Shown piece after piece: positions 25,275 to 33,784 of a DNA stretch of 64,000 nt (within the stretch, counting starts at the first letter, position 1; each line of letters starts with the position of its first letter). Source of the stretch: Natrinema sp031626495 (GTDB taxonomy: Archaea; Halobacteriota; Halobacteria; Halobacteriales; Natrialbaceae); NCBI RefSeq assembly GCF_031626495.1, contig NZ_JAMQOJ010000001.1, positions 496,001 to 560,000 on the forward strand, in the 5' to 3' direction. The translations under genes and the position numbers were made by a program. Below the pieces are notes generated by a model that was not told the origin of the DNA, searched no databases, and was given only the letters and a program-made list of their open reading frames with translations.

Positions 25275-25724
25275 GTGATCGTCGCCATCTGCGGGCCACC
25301 GGGTGCGGGCAAAACCACTCTCGCGACCCGAGTTCGAGACCGACTCGAGGGGCGCGGATCCTCGGTTCGACTCTTTCACTCGGACGATTTCTCGAGTCGC
25401 ACCTACGACCAGTTAGCCCGACGGGTCCGCGACGCGCCGGCGACGGCGATCACGCTGGTCGACGGTACGTTCTACCGTCGCGAGTGGCAACAGCGGTTCC
25501 GGGCGCTCGGCGAGAGCCGCTTCGTCCGCGTGACCGCGAGCCTCGATACCTGCCTCGAGCGGAACCGACACCGTCCGGATGCGATCGACGAGCAGGGAGT
25601 TCACGTCGTGTATCGGGAGTTCGAGCCCCCCGACGCCGACTTGGTGATCGACACCGACCGCCGCGATCCCGACGAAGCGACCGATCGGGTCGTCGCCGCA
25701 CTCGACGGGTGGCTCGACCAGTAG
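25275..25724 (+). CDS. P-loop kinase (AAA/PSTK-like, small)
   Basis: 149 aa from a GTG start. Walker A GPPGAGKTTLATRV (7-20). Downstream, HSDDFSSRTYDQLARRV and AITLVDGTFYRREWQQRFRAL follow the nucleoside/adenylylsulfate-kinase order, and a lid arginine helix (CLERNRHRPDAIDEQGVHVVYREFEPP) precedes the final strand LVIDTD. It is closest to the L-seryl-tRNA(Sec) kinase/chloramphenicol phosphotransferase-like branch (ATP-dependent small-molecule kinases), but the substrate is unknown. It is too short for dephospho-CoA or adenylate kinase with a full lid. The zinc-ribbon frameshift gene precedes it. Confidence 0.8.
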   Translation: MIVAICGPPGAGKTTLATRVRDRLEGRGSSVRLFHSDDFSSRTYDQLARRVRDAPATAITLVDGTFYRREWQQRFRALGESRFVRVTASLDTCLERNRHRPDAIDEQGVHVVYREFEPPDADLVIDTDRRDPDEATDRVVAALDGWLDQ

Positions 25725-26153
25725 ATCACACACCGATTCGAGGACGATCGACGCCGCTTTTGGCCGCGCGAGTGCCGCTTCAGTCGTCCTGTCTCCTACA
25801 TGTTCATACATCGAGTTCGGACGGGACGTTCCGTTTCAGGACCTGACCGACGGTCTGACCCGGGATACCGTCGACGACGACCGTTCGAACTGAGCAGTCA
25901 CTGGTGAGTGCTCCGGTTGACCGATAACCGACACCGTCTGTAACAGTCAGCGGGCCCCGCCGTGGTTGGGCCGTAACGGGACCCGCCACCTGACAGTATT
26001 GGACGGCTTCTGAAATATGTTGTGTGATAATTAGGGTTACAGGGCCGAACGCCCGTTTCGGCGAGGAACCGCCGTCGACGAAAGACGCGGAGATGAATCC
26101 TTTTCCATCTCGGAGTTCTATTCAAGATAAACGAATATGTTCGTGGTTGGGCC
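25725..26153. other. intergenic region upstream of trmB-type gene
   Basis: 429 bp with no gene I can support. Short frames on both strands around 25760-25990 have plausible composition but no family resemblance. The 12-mer CGTGGTTGGGCC occurs at 25962-25973 and again around 26142-26153, the second directly abutting the TrmB ATG. The AT-rich stretch 26014-26035 and AAGATAAACGAATATG (26124-26139) may be promoter DNA. Confidence 0.4.
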
Positions 26154-26966
26154 ATGACGCGCGACGAAACGATACAGGAGGCGATCGATCTGTTGCAGGA
26201 CCTCGGGCTTCAGGAGTACGAAGCGCGCTGCTTTGTGGCGCTGAACCAGCTCCCGAGCGGGACGGCGAAGGAGATTCACGACGTCTCAGAGGTCCCGCGG
26301 ACGAGAGTGTACGACGCGGTCAGCACCCTCGAGTCAGAGGGGCTGGTCGAAGTCCAGCACTCGAACCCACAGGTCTACCGCGCCGTCGACATCGAGGAGG
26401 CGACGCAGACCCTTCGACGCAAGTACGCCGATCGGATCGATTCTCTCGAGACGCATCTCGAGAACGCAGAGGTTCAGGAAACGGACGAGGAGAATCACGT
26501 TCAGGAAGTGTGGTCGATGGTGGGAAACGACGCGATCGAGTCGCGTATGCTCGAGCTGATCGACGGCGCGGAGTCCGAAATCGCGCTCGTCGTCGTCGAC
26601 GAGTCGATTCTCTCCGAGACGCTATTCGAGGAATTAGGGTGGGCGGTAGAGAGCGAACTCACGGTCCTGCTCGGCGGAAAGACCGACGCGATCACGAGCC
26701 GATTCGGGACGGAACTGCCGACGGTTCGCGTCTTCGAGACGAGTCTCGACTGGCTGACCGGGGCGATGGACGAGGACGAAGTCGCGATCAGCCGCATCAT
26801 GCTCGTCGATCGCGAGAAACTCCTGATCGGATCCTACTATCCGGCGGCCGACGATGCGAAGGCGAACGAACAGGCCGTGTTCGCCAGCGGGCTCGAGAAC
26901 GGAATCGTCGTCCTGCTCCGTCGGCTGATAACCGTCGGGTTGTCCGCCGAGGACCCCGCTGACTGA
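26154..26966 (+). CDS. TrmB-family transcriptional regulator
   Basis: 270 aa. N-terminal TrmB winged helix (AIDLLQDLGLQEYEARCFVALNQLPSGTAKEIHDVSEVPRTRVYDAVSTLESEGLVEVQ, about 10-68), a coiled linker (LRRKYADRIDSLETHLENAEV), then a PLD-like/regulatory domain ending in RIMLVDREKLLIGSYYP. TrmB proteins regulate sugar or glycerol metabolism through an effector-binding domain; this one lacks obvious sugar transporters next door, so the regulon is elsewhere. Possible operator candidates are in the upstream gap (inference). Confidence 0.85.
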   Translation: MTRDETIQEAIDLLQDLGLQEYEARCFVALNQLPSGTAKEIHDVSEVPRTRVYDAVSTLESEGLVEVQHSNPQVYRAVDIEEATQTLRRKYADRIDSLETHLENAEVQETDEENHVQEVWSMVGNDAIESRMLELIDGAESEIALVVVDESILSETLFEELGWAVESELTVLLGGKTDAITSRFGTELPTVRVFETSLDWLTGAMDEDEVAISRIMLVDREKLLIGSYYPAADDAKANEQAVFASGLENGIVVLLRRLITVGLSAEDPAD

Positions 26967-27009
26967 TCGGCGCCGGGGCGTCGGAGACGCGTGACACAGC
27001 GAGGCCCGG

Positions 27010-27885
27010 TTACAGCCCCAGGTCGATCCCGAGCGGATCGGGACGCCCGACCTCGTCGGGCGTCCGATCGGGGACGAGGTCGTCCGGTAGCGCGTCCCAG
27101 CCGAGGTCGTCTTCCCCGGGAACGGCGTCGGTCTCGAAGCCCGGCTCCTCGGCCGGCGGCAGGTCGCGGTACGCCGCCGGCGGCGCGTCGTGTGCGTAGA
27201 CGCTATGGGGGTGGTCGGCCGCCCAGACGTGAAGCATACAGGGCGTCCGACAGGGGAAGTCGAGCTGGCCGTCCCCGAAATCCCCCTCGTAGACCTGCCG
27301 GTAGTACCACCACGCGAACCGTCCCGGCAAGCCGGTGTGGGCGTGCCACGGCGAACATCGGCTCTCGTCTCCCTCGTCGTACACCGCCGGCGGTTCGACG
27401 GGATCGCCGTTGCGCGTCGCGATGAACATGACGCCCAGCGATCGCCACGACTCGTTATCGACGAGGACCGACTCCGGCCGTTCGGGGTCCAGCACCCCGT
27501 CGTCGCCGATAAAACTCGGGCTCAGCCAGTGCGACCAGCTATCGTCCCCCATCTCGAGCGTGTCGAAGTACGGCTTGAACCCCGCGTCGACCAGCGCGCC
27601 GGCGTCGGGAAACCGGTGCTCGAGGCTCTCGCTGACGGCGGATCGGATCGATACCGTCGCCGGATGGTCGTCCGCACAGCCCGCCGCGGTCGTTCCCGCA
27701 CAGGGGGTCATCGCGGGCTCGAGGGTCGCTTCCTCGCAGTCTCCGCTCGTCCGTCCGGCAGCGTCGAGGATTCCACCGTCTCCGTCTGCCTGTACCGTTC
27801 CGACGGTCGAGAGCGCGACCGTCCCGGTCGACGCCCGGAGCAGCGCTCGCCGGGTGACGTTCGGATCGTCGGTACCGTCGTGCAT
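27010..27885 (-). CDS. Tat-exported protein of unknown function
   Basis: 291 aa; ATG at 27885 gives MHDGTDDPNVTRRALLRASTGTVALSTVGTVQADG, a Tat signal with twin Arg and no lipobox cysteine. The mature protein is aromatic- and cysteine-bearing: GDCEEATLEPAMTPCAGTTAAGC, SRCSPWHAHTGLPGRFAWWYYRQVYEGDF, DFPCRTPCMLHVWAADHPHSVYAHD. The His/Cys clusters could bind metal or form disulfides. No known family. It lies 99 bp downstream of dgcA on the same strand, so it may be an exported companion of the D-glutamate pathway (inference). Confidence 0.65.
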   Translation of the reverse strand: MHDGTDDPNVTRRALLRASTGTVALSTVGTVQADGDGGILDAAGRTSGDCEEATLEPAMTPCAGTTAAGCADDHPATVSIRSAVSESLEHRFPDAGALVDAGFKPYFDTLEMGDDSWSHWLSPSFIGDDGVLDPERPESVLVDNESWRSLGVMFIATRNGDPVEPPAVYDEGDESRCSPWHAHTGLPGRFAWWYYRQVYEGDFGDGQLDFPCRTPCMLHVWAADHPHSVYAHDAPPAAYRDLPPAEEPGFETDAVPGEDDLGWDALPDDLVPDRTPDEVGRPDPLGIDLGL

Positions 27886-27984
27886 ACCAACGGATCGACA
27901 TCGACCACCGCTATGAAACCGTGTTGCCGATGAGTTGGACAGTCCGTCGCGATGGGAGACGACGGAGAGTCGCTCGAGACCCAC

Positions 27985-29031
27985 TCACGACACGTCGAGG
28001 ACGGCACCCGTCCCCGGGCGATCGAGTCCCGTCAAGTCGATCCGGCCGTCGGGCATCGGGACGCCGGCTGCGGGGTCGTCGGCCAGAAGGAGCGAGCCGT
28101 CGAGGTCGGCGTAGTCCAACAGCGGCGCGAGGTGACACGCCGCCGCGATCGAGGCGTTCGACTCGGTCATACAGCCACACATCACCTCGAGTCCGTGAGC
28201 GCGCGCAGTACTGATGATCCGCCTGGCCTCTTGCAGTCCGCCGCATTTCATCAGCTTCAGGTTCACGATGTCACAGCGGTCCGCGACCGCCGGCACGTCC
28301 GCCAGCGTCACGCAGGACTCGTCGGCGGCGATCGGCAGCGCCGACCGCTCGGAGACGAACTCGAGTCCCTCGGGGTCCTCCGCGGAGACCGGCTGTTCGA
28401 CGAACGTCACGTCGAACTCGGCCAGCCGGTCGATCTTGCGGAGCGCCTCGCGGGGCCGCCAGGCCTCGTTCGCGTCGACGAACAGCCGCACGTCGGGTGC
28501 GGCCGATCGGATCGTCCGGACGATCTCCAGATCTCGATCGGTGCCGAGTTTGACTTTCAGCGTCCCGAAGCCGCGCTCGAGGGCCGTCTCGGTCTTCGCG
28601 CGCATCGTCTCGAGATCGTCGAGGCCGATCGTATACGAGGTTTCGAGCGTTTCAGCGGGATCGAGCCCCCAGTGCCGGTAGAGCGGAACGTCGAACCGCT
28701 TCGCGACGAGATCGTGGAGGGCGATGCTCACCGCCGCGCGGGCGCTCGGATTCCGCCTGACCGTCTCGCGCATGCGGCGCTCGATCCGCTCGAGCTGGTG
28801 GGGATCGTCGACGTCCTCGACGACCGAGAGCAGGTCGGGCAGGACTGCCTCGACGGTCGCGACCGTTTCACCGTAATGCGACGACGGCGCGGCGGCACCG
28901 ATGCCGGTCGTTCCGTCGCCGTCTCCGATTCGGACGAACACTACCTCGGTCTCGGTCGTCGTCCCGCGGGCGATCCCGAAGGGGTACTCGAGCGGGAGCG
29001 AGCGCCGTTCGAAGGAGGTCTCGAGACTCAT
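27985..29031 (-). CDS. dgcA: N-acetyl-D-glutamate racemase / dipeptide-epimerase-type enolase
   Basis: 348 aa. Enolase superfamily, muconate/dipeptide-epimerase branch: capping domain, then catalytic Lys in TLKVKLGTD, metal ligands in RLFVDANEAW, VEQP, and ADESC, and the second Lys in VNLKLMKCGGL. Alone it would be called L-Ala-D/L-Glu epimerase, but it overlaps by 4 bp with a DUF1611/DgcN gene, as described for bacterial dgcN-dgcA, where DgcA racemises N-acetyl-D-glutamate to the L form. Substrate assignment rests on that context. Confidence 0.8.
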   Translation of the reverse strand: MSLETSFERRSLPLEYPFGIARGTTTETEVVFVRIGDGDGTTGIGAAAPSSHYGETVATVEAVLPDLLSVVEDVDDPHQLERIERRMRETVRRNPSARAAVSIALHDLVAKRFDVPLYRHWGLDPAETLETSYTIGLDDLETMRAKTETALERGFGTLKVKLGTDRDLEIVRTIRSAAPDVRLFVDANEAWRPREALRKIDRLAEFDVTFVEQPVSAEDPEGLEFVSERSALPIAADESCVTLADVPAVADRCDIVNLKLMKCGGLQEARRIISTARAHGLEVMCGCMTESNASIAAACHLAPLLDYADLDGSLLLADDPAAGVPMPDGRIDLTGLDRPGTGAVLDVS

Positions 29032-30053
29032 AGGAGCGCATCGAGCAGGCCGTCGGTCCCGAACCGGAGCACGTCGGTCGCGGGCGCGCCGAGTGCCTCG
29101 GCGTAGTCGTCGACAGCGTCGCGGGCGGCCGCATCGCCCTCGAGGCCGGCCGTGTTGAGCGCGCCGGCGACGACGTCACTCTCGGCGACCGGCGCGGCGA
29201 TGCTCTCGTAGAGGTCGACGTAGGTCCGAATCGACGGCAGCGCGAACGACTCGTAGCCGTGGATCGTCTCCCGGCCGGCCTCGTGGCAGAGGACGAGTTC
29301 GTCGGCCATCGAGCCGTGGAGGATCCCGAGCGTGACCGGCGAGTACGCCGGGTGGACGATGCTGCCCTGGCCCTCGACGAACAGGTAGTCGTGCTCGTCT
29401 CCCTTCTCGAGGACCATCTCCTCGACGGCTCCCGCCGTGAAGTCGCTGACGACCCGATCGATCGGCGTCCCCCAGCCCTCGATGAGGATGCCAGTTTGGC
29501 CTGTCGGAATCACCGCGGCGTCGTGGCCGGCCGCGCGGGCCGCTCGCGCCAGTTCCATCGTCGTCGTCATCTTGCCGACCGAGCAGTCGGTGCCGACGGT
29601 GAGGATCACCTCGGCGTCGACCTCGTCGGCGACGCCGTCGGCGACGGTGAGGTCGTCCGGCGGGTTCCGTACGTCCCGCAGCTCGCAGCCGTGTTCGGCC
29701 GCCAGCCGGGCGAACTCCTCGTCCTCAGCGAGGAAGTAGTGGAGCCCGGAGACGACGTCCCAGCCGTACTCGAGCGCCGTTCGAACGTCGTCCCGCCAGT
29801 TCTCGTCGAAGCCGCCGCCGATCGGAGCGATGCCGATCAGCAGGGCGTCGATCTCGTCGGCCTGGGGCTCGAGATCGCTCGTTTCGGCGACGATCGGGGC
29901 GTCCTGAACGTCGGGGACGAATTCGGATACCCGCCGACCGTCGTTCTCTCGGTCGAGGACGGCGACGACGTCGTGGTCTGCGTACCGGAGGATCCCGAGG
30001 GCAGTCTTGGCCCGATCGGGGAACTTCTCGTGGGCGAGGATCGCGACGCGCAT
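29028..30053 (-). CDS. dgcN: D-glutamate N-acetyltransferase DgcN (DUF1611)
   Basis: 341 aa; ATG at 30053 (MRVAILAHEKFPDRAKTALGIL). DUF1611 protein with an N-terminal Rossmann-like domain and a C-terminal P-loop-like domain (ILTVGTDCSVGKMTTTMELARAARAAGHDAAVIPTGQTGI), then VEGQGSIVHPAYSPVTLGILHGSMADELVLCH. In marine bacteria, DgcN acetylates D-Glu and DgcA then racemises the product; the stop of dgcN and start of dgcA overlap (ATGA), implying coupled expression. Older annotations call it a nucleoside-binding protein. Divergent from the MFS gene. Confidence 0.82.
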   Translation of the reverse strand: MRVAILAHEKFPDRAKTALGILRYADHDVVAVLDRENDGRRVSEFVPDVQDAPIVAETSDLEPQADEIDALLIGIAPIGGGFDENWRDDVRTALEYGWDVVSGLHYFLAEDEEFARLAAEHGCELRDVRNPPDDLTVADGVADEVDAEVILTVGTDCSVGKMTTTMELARAARAAGHDAAVIPTGQTGILIEGWGTPIDRVVSDFTAGAVEEMVLEKGDEHDYLFVEGQGSIVHPAYSPVTLGILHGSMADELVLCHEAGRETIHGYESFALPSIRTYVDLYESIAAPVAESDVVAGALNTAGLEGDAAARDAVDDYAEALGAPATDVLRFGTDGLLDALL

Positions 30054-30074
30054 ACGGGGAGATTGGCGAGGGGT

Positions 30075-30084
30075 CACTTAAGCG
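30075..30084 (-). promoter_or_regulatory. TATA box of dgcN
   Basis: CGCTTAAGTG on the minus strand lies about 27 nt before the dgcN ATG at 30053, giving a leaderless dgcN-dgcA message. The divergent carrier gene has CAGCTTACTCG (30149-30159) at the matching distance from its GTG, so both promoters share a 127-bp intergenic region. Confidence 0.45.
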
Positions 30085-30180
30085 TGGAGTAACCGAGCGT
30101 GACGACCGAGGGCGGAGAGCGACCGTCGCTCGAGCCGGACGATCGCCACAGCTTACTCGTTCGCGACGCAGGGTGGGGCA

Positions 30181-31545
30181 GTGAGTGATCGCTGGCTCGC
30201 CGCCTGGGGCCTCGGCTCGGTCGCCTTCGGCGGCGCATCGCTGCTGATTCCGCTCTATCTCGTCGAACTCGGTGCGACGCCGGTCCAGCTAGGGCTGCTG
30301 GCCGCGACAGCCGCCGGCGTCGGCGCGCCCGGCGCGATCGCGTTCGGCCGGCTGGCGAACCGGGTCGATCATCGACGAGTACTGGTGCTCGCGACGCTGG
30401 TCGGCGTCGCCGCCTCGATGGCCGCGATTCCGTTCCTGACGTCCATCACGGTCGTTATGGTCGCCAACGCAGTGCTCTGGCTGCTCGTCTCGTCGGTCGG
30501 TCCGGTCCTGACGATGATCGTCGTCGACGACGCGCCTGAATCGCAGTGGAGCGAGCGGATCGGGCTGGTGAACGCGTACCAGGGCTACGGCTGGGCCGGC
30601 GGGTTCGTCCTCGGGACGGTCTGGCCGCTCGTCGGCGGCCGACTGCTCGCCGCCGGTGCGGTCACGCGATCGCTGTGCTGGCTGCTCGCGGCGTGTGCCG
30701 GGGCGAGCGCGCTCCTCGCCGCGCGAACGCTCCCCCGACCCACGCCCGCCGACCACGTCATCGACGAGCGCGCCGCTCGACGGATCGGCCGGCTCCTCGC
30801 GACCTCGAGTCGCGGCGTCAAGGGGGCGACGTTCGCTCTCTCGCCGACCCGCCTCTACTGGACGACGTGGGGAATCGACCCGCGGCGGCTCGTGGCCCGA
30901 ACCGACCGCACGGTAGCCGCGTACTTCGTCGCCGGAGCGTTCTTCTTCACGGGTTCGGCGGCCTTCTGGGCACCGCTGCCGCTGTATCTCACCGAACTGA
31001 GCTTCGACTCGAGTCTGGTGTTCGCGTGCTATCTGGCCTCGAGCCTCGGCTCTGCGGCCTGTTACGGCGCTGCCGGTCGACTGTCTGCGCGGTACGACGT
31101 TCGATACCTGCAGTCGGGCGCGCTGGCCGCTCGAGCGGTGCTGTTCCCGTCGATCGTCGTCGTCGCGGGAGCGGGGCTCGCCGTCGCCGTCGGTACCGTC
31201 GGACTCCTCCTCGCGGCCCTCGGGATCACGTGGGCCGGAATCGCCGTCGTCGGGACCGCGATCGTTACCCGGCTCGCACCGCCGAGCGCACGGGGCGAGG
31301 CGCTGGGAGCCTACGTTGCGCTGGGCGCGATCGGCGGTGCCCTCGGCGGCGCCCTGGGGGGCTGGGCCGCGACGTTCGGCTACGCCGTCGCCTTCGCGAC
31401 CGCCGGTGGACTCGTCGGTATCGGGGCGATCCTCGTCGCCTCGCTCGAGGCGATCTCGGGTGGCGACCGCGCCGTGACGTCCCGCGCGGAGCCATCGGCA
31501 GCGACTGCGGACGGCGAGATTGCGACGCTCCGCGACTCGCGGTGA
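30181..31545 (+). CDS. MFS transporter
   Basis: 454 aa from a GTG start. About 12 hydrophobic segments with the MFS inter-helix motif (IAFGRLANRVDHRRVLVLA) between helices 2 and 3 and a long basic central loop (residues about 190-240, RRIGRLLATSSRGVKGATF). The C-terminal tail is hydrophilic. It is divergent from dgcN across 127 bp, so uptake of D-glutamate or an acylated derivative is a possibility, but an exporter for an unrelated compound is equally open. The sequence alone does not show the substrate. Confidence 0.8.
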   Translation: MSDRWLAAWGLGSVAFGGASLLIPLYLVELGATPVQLGLLAATAAGVGAPGAIAFGRLANRVDHRRVLVLATLVGVAASMAAIPFLTSITVVMVANAVLWLLVSSVGPVLTMIVVDDAPESQWSERIGLVNAYQGYGWAGGFVLGTVWPLVGGRLLAAGAVTRSLCWLLAACAGASALLAARTLPRPTPADHVIDERAARRIGRLLATSSRGVKGATFALSPTRLYWTTWGIDPRRLVARTDRTVAAYFVAGAFFFTGSAAFWAPLPLYLTELSFDSSLVFACYLASSLGSAACYGAAGRLSARYDVRYLQSGALAARAVLFPSIVVVAGAGLAVAVGTVGLLLAALGITWAGIAVVGTAIVTRLAPPSARGEALGAYVALGAIGGALGGALGGWAATFGYAVAFATAGGLVGIGAILVASLEAISGGDRAVTSRAEPSAATADGEIATLRDSR

Positions 31546-31851
31546 GAAAGCGGTGTCGACGCGAAAAACGAGTGTTCGTCGTCGCTCGGTTCGCACGTGA
31601 CGGGTTCGAACTCGGGCGCACTCGATCGAAGATTCGTCTTCGCGAACCGAAACGTGTCGGAACGGTCTCGGCCGCGGCCGAATCGCCGCCCGCGAGGCTA
31701 CTGTTTCGGTCCGAGTAACGGCCGTTTTCGGTTCGGTTTCGCGACGCCGATCGGTTTCGCGCTGACGAACGGTCTCCCGGTGTGGAACCGTTCGGTCGCG
31801 GCCGATAAACAGGCAGTGCACTTATGTACGTCGGCCGTGTCAACCGGTACC
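31546..31851. other. intergenic region, no gene recognised
   Basis: 306 bp. Contains CGGGTTCGAACTCG near 31601, which resembles a T-arm but has no tRNA around it. The stretch CCGATAAACAG (31802-31812) or CACTTATGTACG (31819-31830) probably holds the promoter of the small gene at 31852. Confidence 0.35.
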
Positions 31852-32046
31852 ATGAATGGGGTCCTGAACGAGACGACCAACAAGATCCACAAGTACGAAG
31901 CCGGTCGGTCGGACTTCCAGACGAGTTGTGGGGCGACTTCCCACGTCGCGCACGAGCACCTCCGACTGATGCCCGTCGAACGGGCGGTCAGCGACACCGA
32001 CGCGAACCGGTGCGGGCGCTGTTTTGCCGACGGCGACGGCTACTGA
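31852..32046 (+). CDS. small conserved protein with Cys/His motif
   Basis: 64 aa, MNGVLNETTNKIHKYEAGRSDFQTSCGATSHVAHEHLRLMPVERAV, then DANRCGRCFADGDGY. The SCGATSHVAHEHL segment and the C-terminal CGRC could form a small zinc site. It resembles a short Halobacteria-only family of unknown function. A stronger in-frame upstream start is not evident. Convergent with the release-factor gene, 17 bp apart. Confidence 0.65.
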   Translation: MNGVLNETTNKIHKYEAGRSDFQTSCGATSHVAHEHLRLMPVERAVSDTDANRCGRCFADGDGY

Positions 32047-32062
32047 CGGACCCGCACCCGCG

Positions 32063-33007
32063 TCAGAGCACTCGCAGGTCCGTCGTCCAGAAGGAGCGAA
32101 CCGCGTTCTCGAGCGCCGGCTTCGGGTCCCCGGTCGCGTCCACGGCGGCCGTCGCGGCCGGCGCGAGAGCCGACTCTTCGCCGAGCGCGTCGACGACGCC
32201 GCGCTGTCCGACGAGGTAGAGCGGCGTCTCGGCGCGGTCGGCGCCGCGTTCGTACGCGGCGAGGGCCTCCCGGCAGCGCTCGAGGTGGTCGTCGATCTGG
32301 CCGTCGCGGATCCGCTCGAATCGGGCCTGCGAGAAGCCGCCCTTCGAGTGACTTCCCTTGACGTCGCTCTCGAAACCGCGGTAGTCGACGCGCTCGTCGT
32401 CCTCGTAGACGCCGAGCGCGAACAGGTCCGTTCGGACCAGTGCGACGGCGTGGCAGCCGGTCGGTTGGAACCACTCGCGCTCGAGGGTAAATCGATCGTC
32501 CCACGTCGCCGAGAGATCGGGGCGGACCGGCGGTTCGAGAGTCACCGCGATCAGCCCGGCATCGTCGACACAGCAGAGACAGGGCGCGGCGTCGTCGACG
32601 AGCGCGGTCCGGTCGCCGAGAGCGTCGGCCAGTTCTCTCCGAGTCGCGTCAGTCAGCCCGTCGTCGCCGACGCTGACCGTCAGTGCGCCTTCGGCTCCCG
32701 TCCGGAACGACTCGAGGCGATCGAGGACCGCCTCGAGACGGCCGCCGCGAAGGTGGTCGCGACGACGGACGGCGAGCCCAGCGTCGTCTTCGTCGACGCG
32801 CTCGAGTTCGCCTTCGAGCTGGGCGATGCGGTCCTCGAGCCGGTTGACTCGTTCCTCGGCGTCCTGCCGTGCGGTGGCGGCTTCGGCCCGGCGCTCGGAT
32901 TCGGCTTCGTAGCGATCGCGCAACCGGTCGTTTTCGTCCTCGAGTTCGTCGATTCGCTCTTTGAGCGATGCGCGGCCGAGCAACTCGTCGAGCATCCGCC
33001 CGAACAC
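32063..33007 (-). CDS. Vms1/Ankzf1-family peptidyl-tRNA hydrolase (VLRF1-type release factor)
   Basis: 314 aa. N-terminal coiled coil (residues about 14-60, LKERIDELEDENDRLRDRYE) followed by an eRF1-like VLRF1 domain. The catalytic loop is recognisable as SDVKGSHSKGGFSQARFERIRDGQIDDHLERC, the counterpart of the GSGQ/Q-containing loop of Vms1 and of archaeal VLRF1 proteins, which release nascent chains from stalled large subunits. The C-terminal part reads TPLYLVGQRGVVDAL. It is followed on the same strand, after 17 bp, by nothing; the DUF5802 gene is upstream (18 bp before it). Confidence 0.78.
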   Translation of the reverse strand: MFGRMLDELLGRASLKERIDELEDENDRLRDRYEAESERRAEAATARQDAEERVNRLEDRIAQLEGELERVDEDDAGLAVRRRDHLRGGRLEAVLDRLESFRTGAEGALTVSVGDDGLTDATRRELADALGDRTALVDDAAPCLCCVDDAGLIAVTLEPPVRPDLSATWDDRFTLEREWFQPTGCHAVALVRTDLFALGVYEDDERVDYRGFESDVKGSHSKGGFSQARFERIRDGQIDDHLERCREALAAYERGADRAETPLYLVGQRGVVDALGEESALAPAATAAVDATGDPKPALENAVRSFWTTDLRVL

Positions 33008-33024
33008 GGGAAGCGAGCCTACTT

Positions 33025-33417
33025 CTAGGTTCCGGCACTTGGCAGATCGTCGTCGGGCGATCCGGGGCCCTCGGCTCGCCAGCCGCCGGCGAACGCGAGT
33101 AACTGTCGCGCCCGCTCGCGTCGGGCGAGGAATACTTCTCGAAGCGATGGCGGGTTTCTGATCTCGGTTCCGTCGAGCATCGATTCGGGCAGCGCGAGCG
33201 TATTCGTCGGGACGTCCGCCGCGCCGTGGACGGGGAAGTGCTGGGACTCGAGTTTCATGACCAGCGGGGTATCCAAGCGCTCGAGACCGTCACCGGTCGC
33301 GTACACTTCCTCGTTGATGCGTTCGTGTTGCGCGTCGTGCATGAGTGCGCGGTCCCCGTCGGTCGGGGTCACGTAGAGACGTCCGAGATAGTAACTTCGG
33401 GAAAAGACCTCGAACAT
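33025..33417 (-). CDS. haloarchaeal conserved protein (DUF5802)
   Basis: 130 aa; ATG at 33417 (MFEVFSRSYYLGRLYVTP) chosen because this is the conserved N-terminus; an in-frame start at 33447 adds an unlikely extension. Contains MHDAQHERINEEVYATGDGLERLDTPLVMKLESQHFPVHG. DUF5802 is a Halobacteria family of unknown role. Stops 17 bp before the start of the Vms1-type gene on the same strand, suggesting one transcript and a possible ribosome-related role (inference). Confidence 0.8.
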   Translation of the reverse strand: MFEVFSRSYYLGRLYVTPTDGDRALMHDAQHERINEEVYATGDGLERLDTPLVMKLESQHFPVHGAADVPTNTLALPESMLDGTEIRNPPSLREVFLARRERARQLLAFAGGWRAEGPGSPDDDLPSAGT

Positions 33418-33784
33418 GCTAACTAGTGTCATGGGGCGGACGGACATAACTGTTTGCAGATGGGTTTAAATCGTCGTGCTATCAGACCGATCACCGAGCC
33501 ATTGCGGCGTCGTTGAGCGGAGTTCGCGGGATCGTCGTTCGATTTCTCGACCGAATCCTCACGCGTCGGCCGCGCGTAGGTCGCGATTGACGAGTCAAAA
33601 ACCGACCCAAACGGTTCGAACGATCGGTTCCAGACCGGGTCGATTTCCCGGATCTACGACCCGCCGTGACGGATACTGCGACCCGCTTGAACGCTCGAAA
33701 CGGATTTCAGAACCTGCCTGAGACGATTGAACGGTACGAACGAAGGTCCGTCTTTTTAGTATATTCGGGAGGACAACTAACGTA
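33418..33784. other. intergenic region with leaderless promoter
   Basis: 367 bp between divergent genes. No gene recognised. The last 30 bp hold TTTTTAGTATATTC (33753-33766), a strong TATA element for the gene at 33785, followed by GGAGG (33769-33773), which may be a ribosome-binding site in an otherwise near-leaderless message. Confidence 0.5.

Noticed and set aside
25804..25989. Short frames around 25760-25990 on both strands as possible genes
   Set aside because: No start context, no family resemblance, and the two strands are equally plausible, as expected for GC-rich non-coding DNA.
25962..26153. Direct 12-mer repeat CGTGGTTGGGCC in the gap before the TrmB-type gene
   Set aside because: Only 12 bp, about 180 bp apart, without extended identity or neighbouring symmetry. 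It could be a regulator site but is too short for a claim.
31596..31620. T-arm-like CGGGTTCGAACTCG after the MFS gene, possible tRNA or att-site fragment
   Set aside because: The stem would need a G-T pair, there is no acceptor, D or anticodon stem around it, and no integrase or element border follows.
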